64,000 bases of DNA from assembly GCF_003336675.1 (NCBI RefSeq), contig NZ_QPII01000017.1, positions 32,015 through 96,014 on the forward strand, written 5' to 3'. The notes under the pieces are model-generated. The model saw only the letters and a list, made by a program, of their open reading frames with translations, did no database searches and had not been told where the DNA came from. This document shows, one piece after another, positions 57,397 through 64,000 of this stretch. The position numbers and the translations under genes are program-made. Position 1 is the stretch's first letter. Every line of letters starts with the position of its first letter. Source of the stretch: Billgrantia montanilacus. Lineage in GTDB: Bacteria; Pseudomonadota; Gammaproteobacteria; Pseudomonadales; Halomonadaceae.

Positions 57397-58719
57397 GTGA
57401 GCGACGCGCGGCCAAAGAACGATACACAACAAAAGACTATAGAAAGTGACGAACGGGACCCCTATCCGGATGCACTGCGTGCCCTGGCACTGCTGATCGT
57501 AGTGCTGGGGCATTGGGCGGCGACCTTGCCCCGTGTCGAAGGTGGCATTCTGGTGGATACCGACCATATCCTCCACGTTTGGGAGCCGGCCGGACTGTAT
57601 ACCTGGTTGGTTCAGGTGGTGCCGCTGTTTGTGTTTGTCTCTGCCGCGGTCAGTGCCCAAGGCGTCCTGCAACGGCTGGAGAAGGGCAAGCCTCACCTGC
57701 ACTGGTGGGCGGGCCGTGCCCTGGGGCTGGCGCGGCCCACCGTCACTTACCTGGCGGTTCTGACCGGTTTCGCACTTACCGCTCTCATCACCAGGGATGG
57801 CGTTCTTGGCCCCCTCAACCACTCGCTGACGGTTCACCTCTGGTTCCTGCTGATCCTGCTTGGGGTACAGCTGCTGCTGCCGCTTTGCGTCTGGGCCGAC
57901 CGTCGCTGGGGGCTCAAGGCCGTTGCCGGCCTGGTCCTGTGCATTGCCCTGGTTGATCTGCTGCGTGCTCGACCCTCTGGTATCGCTGACATGCTCGAGT
58001 TCGGCGTGCTGGTCACCGACACCCACAATTATTTTGGCTGGATCAACATCGCCCTTGTCTGGGTGTTGCCGCAGCAGCTCGGCATCGCCTGGTGGCACGG
58101 CCGGTTTTTCGGTCGTCGTACCGGCCTGGGTCTGCTGCTGCTCGGGGTGGCCTGGCTGGGGCTGGCCGTGGCGGCCGGCTATCCCGTCTCCATGGTCAAT
58201 GGCAACGTAGGAGGCCACACCAACCTGCTGCCGCCGACCCTGGCGCTGCTCGGGGTGATTTGGCTCCAGGTCGGTTTGGTCGTGCTCTTCGAAACACCGG
58301 TGCGCAACTTTCTCAAGCGCCAGCACATGGGGCCCTGGATGGCGATGTTCGGCGCTCTGGGGCTGCAGCTCTACCTCTGGCACAAGTTCGCCGAGCTTCC
58401 CGCCACTTGGCTGGGAATGCGCCTGGACTGGCCGATCAATGCCGGCCTTCCCGGAGAGCCCGGCTTCTGGATCGGCCGGCTGGAGTGGCTTGGGCTCTGC
58501 ATACTGATGGTCACCCCGGTCATGATCGTAGTGGTGGCCTACGAGCGCTTCCGCAAGCAGGGTGTACCGCACGCGACCAGCACTCCGGCCATTCTCATGG
58601 GAGGGGGCGCGTTATTTGTCGGTCTGGGGGTCAGCCTTGGTCTGGGTGCCTTTCCCGGTGCCACCCTTGGCTTGGTGGGGGTGGCACTCGCCTCCTGGCT
58701 GCTGCGTGCCCGAAAGTGA
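57397..58719 (+). CDS. acyltransferase 3 family membrane protein
   Basis: A 440-aa protein with about ten to eleven helices, starting DPYPDALRALALLIVVLGHWAATL with the His typical of the active site. It is longer than the acyltransferase at 48.8 kb and only distantly similar. The GTG start at 57397 has AAGGAG and GGGAG upstream. The last 108 bp, encoding the final helix, overlap the convergent lipid kinase gene. The acyl acceptor is unknown. Confidence 0.85.
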   Translation: MSDARPKNDTQQKTIESDERDPYPDALRALALLIVVLGHWAATLPRVEGGILVDTDHILHVWEPAGLYTWLVQVVPLFVFVSAAVSAQGVLQRLEKGKPHLHWWAGRALGLARPTVTYLAVLTGFALTALITRDGVLGPLNHSLTVHLWFLLILLGVQLLLPLCVWADRRWGLKAVAGLVLCIALVDLLRARPSGIADMLEFGVLVTDTHNYFGWINIALVWVLPQQLGIAWWHGRFFGRRTGLGLLLLGVAWLGLAVAAGYPVSMVNGNVGGHTNLLPPTLALLGVIWLQVGLVVLFETPVRNFLKRQHMGPWMAMFGALGLQLYLWHKFAELPATWLGMRLDWPINAGLPGEPGFWIGRLEWLGLCILMVTPVMIVVVAYERFRKQGVPHATSTPAILMGGGALFVGLGVSLGLGAFPGATLGLVGVALASWLLRARK

Positions 58720-59649
58720 CGACATCAGCAGGCCGAGCAGTGACTGTTTCAGTCCGGTGGCTTCGGCGGGGTCGGGGCAGGCGGTCACGATACGCCGACA
58801 GATGACCTTGAGCACACCAGGGCTGGTCTTCGCTGTGGTGTCCGTAACACGGCCGATAATCTCGCCGTCGGCGGTCAATGTCTTGGCGTGTTGCAGCTGG
58901 ATGCGGCACTGCAATGACTTGGCGTGGATCACTGTGGAGGTGTCACGGGGCTCCTGCCTTAGTAGCCGTGTTGCCAGGAACACCATCAACAGACGAATTC
59001 TCGACCTGGGGCGCACGGCGACAATATCGAGCTTGCCATCGTCGATTCGGGTTTCCTCGATACGCTGGCCGCCACCGAAGAAGGCGCCCGATGCCACCGC
59101 AATGGTCAACCAGCGCCCTTCGGCAACGCCATCGTCATGCTCGATTCGGCCATGAAAGCCACGCTGGATACTCATCTTCTGCACCAGCACGGCCAGGTAG
59201 CTGAAGCGCCCCCAGAGCGACTTGTGTTTGGTGGAGGCTTCCTGGGCGGGCACCGTTCCCAAGCCGATATGGGCGACATTGAGGAACAGCCGGTCATCGA
59301 TCCATGCCACATCGACATCGGCGGACTGGCCCGAAGCGATCAGCCGGCACAGCTCCGCCGGATCTTCCGGCAGCCCCAGGTTTCGGGAAAAATCGTTCGC
59401 CGTTCCCGAGGGCAGCACAGCCAGGGTCGTTTTTCGCTCGACGCAAACCGATGCCACCCGGTTGACGGAACCATCGCCACCAGCCACCAGTATTCGATCG
59501 CCTTCGCGGATATCGCTATCCCAGGTCGATTCCGTCAGGTCGCGTGTCGTGAAATCGGTTATGCCCGCTGCATTCAGGTGGGCCTTCCAGAATGACTCGC
59601 CGCGCTTTCCATCGCCCGCCTTGCCATTGATGATCAACCAGTCACGCAT
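58612..59649 (-). CDS. diacylglycerol/lipid kinase (YegS/DgkB type)
   Basis: A 345-aa cytosolic kinase. Start MRDWLIINGKAGDG, nucleotide motif VAGGDGSVNRV, substrate motif LPSGTANDFSRNLGLP and FLNVAHIGLGT are all characteristic. The fold should end near residue 305; the last ~40 residues (GTQQPGG onward, Lys/Gln/Gly/Thr-rich) look unstructured and are encoded antisense to the acyltransferase gene. The substrate (diacylglycerol or other lipid) is not readable. Confidence 0.9.
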   Translation of the reverse strand: MRDWLIINGKAGDGKRGESFWKAHLNAAGITDFTTRDLTESTWDSDIREGDRILVAGGDGSVNRVASVCVERKTTLAVLPSGTANDFSRNLGLPEDPAELCRLIASGQSADVDVAWIDDRLFLNVAHIGLGTVPAQEASTKHKSLWGRFSYLAVLVQKMSIQRGFHGRIEHDDGVAEGRWLTIAVASGAFFGGGQRIEETRIDDGKLDIVAVRPRSRIRLLMVFLATRLLRQEPRDTSTVIHAKSLQCRIQLQHAKTLTADGEIIGRVTDTTAKTSPGVLKVICRRIVTACPDPAEATGLKQSLLGLLMSSLSGTQQPGGECHPHQAKGGTGKGTQTKADPQTDK

Positions 59650-60002
59650 TGCGGTGTCTCCTTACCCCTGCGCCCCGTGCATCCATGAGCTTAGCCAGCC
59701 AGCCGGGCAGATGCATCTCCAACATATCGATTTGGACCCCTGTCCTCCGTGTCGCCGTTCTTCGCTGCGTCGCGCAGAAGAAAGAAGTGACACGAAATCC
59801 ATACAATACAGAAAGAAATCGGCCGGTAGGGTGATGTTTCACGGGGCGGGGGTCGTGGTTCAATCTGCTCTTTCCGGGCTCCTCTGGGAGTCTGACAAAT
59901 CTTTGCTAGGTTGGGGCTGAGAGATACCCGTCAACCTTGTCCAGCAATCATATCCAGCAACCCTGCTCATACAACTTTCCCATCAAACCCAGGAGGTGGA
60001 GC
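59650..60002. other. 353-bp intergenic region with a thi-box-like fragment
   Basis: GGGGCTGAGAGATACCCG (59913-59930) equals the conserved P2-J3/2 part of the TPP riboswitch. The downstream half (GATCTGG, GGATAAT, AGGGA) is not found, so a working riboswitch is not supported. The region should carry the promoter for the MDR dehydrogenase gene and that of the lipid kinase on the other strand. No gene is seen. Confidence 0.4.
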
Positions 60003-61178
60003 GTGGCATCCGATACCCTGACAGAGAGCGTACCCGAGACAATGGCTGCGATGCTGCTGACCGGCCATGGCGGCCTCGACAAGCTGGTCTACCATGACGA
60101 CGTGTCCACGCCGAAGCCCGGGCCGGGCGAAGTGCTGGTGCGGGTCACGGCGACGGCCAAGAACAATACCGACCGCAAGGCCCGTGAAGGTCTCTACCCC
60201 ACCAAGGAGAAGGGGGAGGTGACCTCCTTCGCCATGGGCGGGTCGCCGACGCTGACCTTTCCGCGCATCCAGGGCGCCGACGTGGCCGGGCGTGTGGCGG
60301 CGGTGGGCGAAGGAGTGGACCCCGGTCGTATCGGCCAGCGCGGGCTGCTGGACTTCAACCTCTACCCCGACGCGCGACGCGACCTCAATCTGATGCCGGA
60401 CTACTACGGCCATGGCGCCGATGGTGGTTTCGCCGAGTACGTCGCGGTGCCGTCCGATCAGTTCCATACGGTGGACAACCCTGGCCTGAGCGATGCGGAA
60501 CTGGCCTCGATGGGCATGTGCTCCTACCAGACCGCCTACCACATGATGACCTCGGCCAACGTGGCTGTCGGCGAAAGAGTGCTGGTCAGCGGCGCCAGTG
60601 GCGGCGTGGGTACCGCGCTGATACAGCTGTGCCGTATCGTCGGCGCGGTACCCTATGCCGTGAGCCAGCCCGACAAGGCGGATGCGCTACTTGCGCTGGG
60701 CGCCGAGGCGGTGATCGACCGCGGGGACCTGCCCACCTTCGTCGACCGGGTACTGGAAACTACCGGCGGCGCCCCGATCGATGCCGTGATGGATCTGGTC
60801 GGCGGCGAAATGACGGATCGCTTCATCGATACCATGATCGTCGACATGAAGCGCCGTTCCACCTACCCGCGCCTCTCCATCGCCGGAGCCAGCGGCGGTA
60901 ACCTCAGCGAAATCATGTGGACCCGGATCTACCTCTACCAGGTGCAGATATTCGGCGTCTCGCACGGCACCCGTGAAGAGGCGGAGCAACTGATCGAGTG
61001 GATTCGTACCGGTCAGCTCAAGCCGGTGTTGCATGCGGCCTTCAAGCTCTCCAACCTGCACGATGCCGAATCCTACTTCGTCAATCGTGGGAGCAACTAC
61101 CTGGGCAAGATCGTTATCGTGCCCGACTCCCAATGGGCCGAGCACGGCGCACCCTACGCACTCGAGGAGAAGGCATGA
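60003..61178 (+). CDS. medium-chain dehydrogenase/reductase (quinone-oxidoreductase-like)
   Basis: A 391-aa MDR protein with GEVLVRVTATAKNNTDRKAREG at the N-terminus, GADVAGRVAAVGEGV and the NADPH-binding VLVSGASGGVGTALIQL (about residues 197-213). No Cys/His zinc ligand set is seen, consistent with a zinc-free reductase. The GTG at 60003 has AGGAGGT 5-6 bases upstream; the longer frame from the TTG at 59937 runs into the thi-box-like region. It overlaps the proline-racemase-family gene by 4 bp, so the two are likely one pathway. Confidence 0.87.
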   Translation: MASDTLTESVPETMAAMLLTGHGGLDKLVYHDDVSTPKPGPGEVLVRVTATAKNNTDRKAREGLYPTKEKGEVTSFAMGGSPTLTFPRIQGADVAGRVAAVGEGVDPGRIGQRGLLDFNLYPDARRDLNLMPDYYGHGADGGFAEYVAVPSDQFHTVDNPGLSDAELASMGMCSYQTAYHMMTSANVAVGERVLVSGASGGVGTALIQLCRIVGAVPYAVSQPDKADALLALGAEAVIDRGDLPTFVDRVLETTGGAPIDAVMDLVGGEMTDRFIDTMIVDMKRRSTYPRLSIAGASGGNLSEIMWTRIYLYQVQIFGVSHGTREEAEQLIEWIRTGQLKPVLHAAFKLSNLHDAESYFVNRGSNYLGKIVIVPDSQWAEHGAPYALEEKA

Positions 61179-62218
61179 GCCACGAACTGACGCTGCGCCT
61201 GATCGATACCCATGCCGGCGGCGACGTTAGCCGGATCGTGATCGGTGGCATCGATCCGCTGCCCGGGGACACGGTCCGGCAGCAGATGGAGTATCTGGAA
61301 AACGATGCCGATGGCCTGCGCCGGCTGCTGCTGGAAGAGCCCTACGGTATTCCCGAAATGTCGGTGGACCTCATCGTTCCGGCCACCGACCCCAAGGCCA
61401 GCATGGGCTACATCATCATGGAGGTGATGGGCTACCCCATCTACTCCGGCTCCAATACGATCTGTACGGCCACGGCGCTGCTGGAGAGCGGCCTGATTCC
61501 CAAGCGGGAAGGTCGGCAGCGTTTCATGCTGGAGTCGCCGGCGGGGCTGGTGCAGATCGAAGCGCGCGTCGAGAATGGCGTGGTGGAAGCCATCACCTGT
61601 GGCGGGCTGCCCAGCTACATCGACACCCATCGTGCCACCATCCACGTGCCCTCCGTCGGTGACGTGACCTACAGCATCGCCTATAGCGGTGGCTTCTACG
61701 CCCTGGTGGATGCGACCGAGCTGGGCTTCTCCCTCAAGCGCGAGGAGGAGCGGGCGCTGGCAGAATGTGCCCATCGCATCGTCGAGGCGATCCAGGCCCG
61801 CAGCGGCTTTTCCCACTACACCCTGGGCGATGTGGGGCCGCTGCCCTTCCTGCACTTCATGGGGCCGGTCGACCAGGTCGCCGACGACTTCTACCGTTCG
61901 CGCTCGGCCACCTACGTGCATCCCGGGGTGATCTGTCGCAGCACCACCGGTACCGGTACCTCGGCCCGGCTAGCGCTGATGCACTACGAAGGCACCATAA
62001 AGCCCGGTGATCGGCTGGAAACCGTCTCCTTGCGGGAAACGGGGTTTATCGGCGAGTTCGTCTCGGCGCGCGAGGCCGGCGGCAAGCATCAGGTGGTCGA
62101 GAACACCATTACCGGCAAGAGCTACGTCCTCGCCCGTTCGGAGATCGTGATTAACTGCGAGGACCCCATGGTGGTGTGTGGCAGCCTGCACCATATCCTC
62201 AGTAGCCGTCACAAATAG
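61175..62218 (+). CDS. proline racemase-family enzyme with Ser/Thr in place of both catalytic Cys
   Basis: A 347-aa protein of the proline racemase/hydroxyproline epimerase fold, with the start LRLIDTHAGGDVSRIVIGG. Where racemases have MCGHG it has YSGSN (Ser91, Ser93), and where they have DRSPCGTGTSA it has CRSTTGTGTSA (Thr258). Racemase and epimerase activity by the two-Cys mechanism is therefore unlikely; Thr at the second position is known from trans-3-hydroxy-L-proline dehydratases. It is coupled (ATGA) to the upstream MDR gene. The exact reaction is unknown. Confidence 0.88.
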   Translation: MSHELTLRLIDTHAGGDVSRIVIGGIDPLPGDTVRQQMEYLENDADGLRRLLLEEPYGIPEMSVDLIVPATDPKASMGYIIMEVMGYPIYSGSNTICTATALLESGLIPKREGRQRFMLESPAGLVQIEARVENGVVEAITCGGLPSYIDTHRATIHVPSVGDVTYSIAYSGGFYALVDATELGFSLKREEERALAECAHRIVEAIQARSGFSHYTLGDVGPLPFLHFMGPVDQVADDFYRSRSATYVHPGVICRSTTGTGTSARLALMHYEGTIKPGDRLETVSLRETGFIGEFVSAREAGGKHQVVENTITGKSYVLARSEIVINCEDPMVVCGSLHHILSSRHK

Positions 62219-62253
62219 CCACTCCGACGATCTGTTCCGCTGTCGCTACGCCG

Positions 62254-63147
62254 CTAGGCGTCGCTGCCGTATACCAGGCGTATCTCGTCGAGCAGCCATG
62301 CCTCGAAGGCGTCCATGGCGTCGGTTGGCGTGCGTGACTTGAGTCGCGTGATCCAGTAGCTGCCCAGCGCGGCATGGATCTCGAAGGGCTGCACGACATC
62401 GCCGCTGCTCAACTGGCGGGCAAACATTCGCGGCGGGGCAAGGGCAACCCTCGCGCCCTGTACCGCGGCCTCCATCATCGCCAGGGAGGAGTCGAAGGTC
62501 ACGCCATTGGCACGTGCCGGCGGCCGTGATACGCCTGCAGCGGCGAACCAGTGCGTCCATTCGTTCTCTCGGTAAGAGCGCAGCAGGGTGTGGCGGACCA
62601 GGTCTGCCGGCGTGAGCAGAGATTCGGCCAGGCGAGGGGTACACAGGGCGGAAAGCGGGGCGTCGAAGAGCCGCTGCGCCTCGAGCCCGTGCCAGGCGCC
62701 ATCACCGAAGCGAATGGCGTAATCGAGCCCCTCGATGGCCATGTCGACCCGATTGTTGTGGGTCGACAGGCGAACCTCGACAAGAGGGTGGGCGGACTGA
62801 AAGCGTGGCAGGCGTGGCAGCAGCCAGCCTACTGCGAAGGTGCCCACCGCGCCCACGTTGAGAACGTCGCGTACCCTGCCGCCTTCGAGCCGCTCCAGCA
62901 TGTTCGCCATGCGATCGAAGGCATCGCGCATCACCGGAAGCAGCGCCTCGCCTTCGGCGGTGATCATCAACCCACGGGGCAGGCGCTTGAACAACCCCAC
63001 GGCCAGGCGCTCCTCCAGCAGCTTGACCTGGTGGCTCACCGCCGCCTGGGTCACGTTCAACTCGTCGGCTGCCCGGGTGAAGCTCAGGTGGCGGGCCGAG
63101 GCCTCGAAAGCGCGCAGGGCATTCAATGGTAGATAGGGTCTCGTCAT
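62254..63147 (-). CDS. ampR: LysR-type beta-lactamase regulator AmpR
   Basis: A 297-aa LysR protein with N-terminal HTH (residues 7-65, SFTRAADELNVTQAAVSHQVKLLE in part) and an effector domain with VGAVGTFAVGWLLPRLP and LSTHNNRVDMAIEGLDYAIRFG. These match Pseudomonas AmpR very closely. AmpR binds cell-wall muropeptides and controls a divergent beta-lactamase gene, which is exactly the arrangement here, with 129 bp between the genes. The divergent target is class D rather than the usual class C (AmpC). Confidence 0.88.
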   Translation of the reverse strand: MTRPYLPLNALRAFEASARHLSFTRAADELNVTQAAVSHQVKLLEERLAVGLFKRLPRGLMITAEGEALLPVMRDAFDRMANMLERLEGGRVRDVLNVGAVGTFAVGWLLPRLPRFQSAHPLVEVRLSTHNNRVDMAIEGLDYAIRFGDGAWHGLEAQRLFDAPLSALCTPRLAESLLTPADLVRHTLLRSYRENEWTHWFAAAGVSRPPARANGVTFDSSLAMMEAAVQGARVALAPPRMFARQLSSGDVVQPFEIHAALGSYWITRLKSRTPTDAMDAFEAWLLDEIRLVYGSDA

Positions 63148-63276
63148 AAGCCCAAGCTCAGTTTATGGCTCATGCAAGATATCATGGTTTGTGGCGGCAG
63201 CCAGGCCTTCGCTAATCTCACATCCGACGCGTTGCTTCACCCTTGATGAACGAACCCATGACGAGCGGATGGAACC

Positions 63277-63927
63277 ATGACCCTAGGACCCTTGAAGCTA
63301 AAAAAAATTGCGCAAAGGACAATGATGGCTTGCGCTCTCGTACTGTCCCTGACTCCCTCTGGTGCCCTGGCCGATGCGTGGCAGGAACGCGCCGACTGGA
63401 GCGAGATCTTTCGTGCCAACGACGCCAGCGGCACGCTGCTGGTGGTCGACAAGCGAGACGGCGCCACTACCACGCTGGTGCACGACAGCGAGCGAGCCCG
63501 GCAGCGCTTCTTGCCCGCCTCCACCTTCAAGATTCCCCACACACTCTTCGTCCTGGATGCCGATGTTGTGGAGGACGAGTTCCAGGTCTTTCCCTGGGAT
63601 GGCGTCGAGCGTGACTTTTCTCAGTGGAACGCCGACCACGACTTGCGCTCGGGCATGCGCCTCTCGGTGGTGTGGCTCTATCAGCTCTTCGCCCGGGAGC
63701 TGGGCGAGGAGAACGAGCGCCGCAATCTGGAAGCGATCGACTACGGTAACGCCGACATCGGCGACGACCTCGAAAACTTCTGGCTCGAGGAGGGCATGCT
63801 GGAGATATCGGCCGAGGAGCAGATCGAGTTTCTCGAGCGGCTCTATCGCAACGAGCTGCCATTCGACGAGGCGAACCAGCGTATGCGTCCGGTGAACACA
63901 CCTTTCGCTGAGCCCCGACTTCGATGA
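63277..63927 (+). pseudogene. class D (OXA-type) beta-lactamase, C-terminally truncated
   Basis: Signal peptide (cleaved near residue 32), then the class D motifs STFK (S82-K85), SVV (130-132) and YGN (156-158). Class D enzymes are usually about 260-275 residues and carry a KTG motif near residue 210-215. Here the frame ends at 216 residues with a non-homologous tail (RPVNTPFAEPRLR) and no KTG. The break is near 63890. It is divergent from ampR and probably inactive. ATG 63277 is used; 63322 or 63325 with AAAGGA are possible starts. Confidence 0.82.
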
Positions 63928-63928
63928 C

Positions 63929-63964
63929 GGTAGGTGTCCACCTATTGCTTAGTGGACACCTACC
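63929..63964. repeat. perfect 13-bp inverted repeat at the beta-lactamase break
   Basis: GGTAGGTGTCCAC (63929-63941) and GTGGACACCTACC (63952-63964) flank CTATTGCTTA. The arms sit just after the truncated beta-lactamase, as would the terminal or subterminal repeat of an insertion sequence. The family cannot be named from the visible part. Confidence 0.6.
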
Positions 63965-64000
63965 ATGAGTGAGTTAAGCGTATTGGAGGCGCCTCGAAAG
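63965..64000 (+). CDS. start of an open frame running off the window (possible transposase)
   Basis: ATG at 63965 begins MSELSVLEAPRK and is open to the window end. It directly follows the inverted repeat and has no clear ribosome site. A transposase start would explain the truncated beta-lactamase, but 12 codons are too few to identify it. Confidence 0.3.
   Translation, partial: MSELSVLEAPRK

Noticed and set aside
59913..59930. Functional TPP riboswitch
   Set aside because: Only one conserved half is present. The GATCTGG, GGATAAT and AGGGA parts are missing and the operon has no thiamine genes. It is kept only as a low-confidence finding.

Overview
The window is a compact, GC-rich chromosomal segment. 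Gene content points to a halophilic gammaproteobacterium of the Halomonas type: FabV enoyl-ACP reductase, an AraC-type ArgR beside a two-subunit arginine succinyltransferase operon, an AidB-like dehydrogenase, a DUF3581 protein, an AmpR close to the Pseudomonas protein, and secreted proteins with acidic, Pro/Glu-rich segments. The family-level call is inference; there is no rRNA or other species marker.

Layout. 1-3.5 kb: tRNA-Leu(CAA) with a near-consensus promoter and a terminator, a Crp/Fnr-type regulator, a loose AT-richer spacer, several very small membrane proteins, and rnk. 3.5-7 kb: a LysE-type exporter, an EAL protein with a degenerate receiver domain, and an AidB-like dehydrogenase whose gene overlaps it tail to tail. 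7.4-12.5 kb: a tightly coupled NUDIX / MoxR ATPase / DUF58 / TgpA-type transglutaminase operon, then a Cys glutathione peroxidase. 13.2-14.7 kb: fabV and a small membrane protein. 14.9-22.9 kb: argR and the arginine succinyltransferase catabolic genes astC, astA alpha and beta, astD, astB (no astE here). 23-28.2 kb: GNAT-zapE pair; an MCP co-oriented with an EAL-CBS-GGDEF protein. 28.3-30.3 kb: ABC-ATPase remnant, an interspersed repeat, and an SPFH/NfeD pair. 30.7-38 kb: DUF305 protein, CNNM-type protein, tdh-kbl threonine catabolism with a divergent XRE-cupin regulator, TRIC channel, lipoprotein. 37.8-43.2 kb: a four-gene minus-strand unit of periplasmic binding protein, porin, HAMP-PAS-GGDEF-EAL enzyme and LuxI/GNAT-like acyltransferase. 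43.5-59.6 kb: large AsmA/TamB-like protein, DUF3581, universal stress protein, two acyltransferase-3 proteins, secreted esterase, DUF3422, MFS, a secreted tricorn-type protease and a lipid kinase. 60-64 kb: an MDR oxidoreductase with a proline-racemase-family enzyme lacking both catalytic cysteines, then ampR divergent from a class D beta-lactamase that is broken near a perfect inverted repeat at the window edge.

The most notable non-coding signal is a ~165-bp interspersed palindromic element (about 2.2, 13.1 and 28.6 kb). Its arms show compensatory base changes between copies, so the folded shape appears to be conserved. The most notable gene system is the envelope-to-c-di-GMP unit at 37.8-43.2 kb. 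Three c-di-GMP proteins lie in the window. Three convergent gene pairs overlap at their 3' ends (61, 37 and 108 bp).
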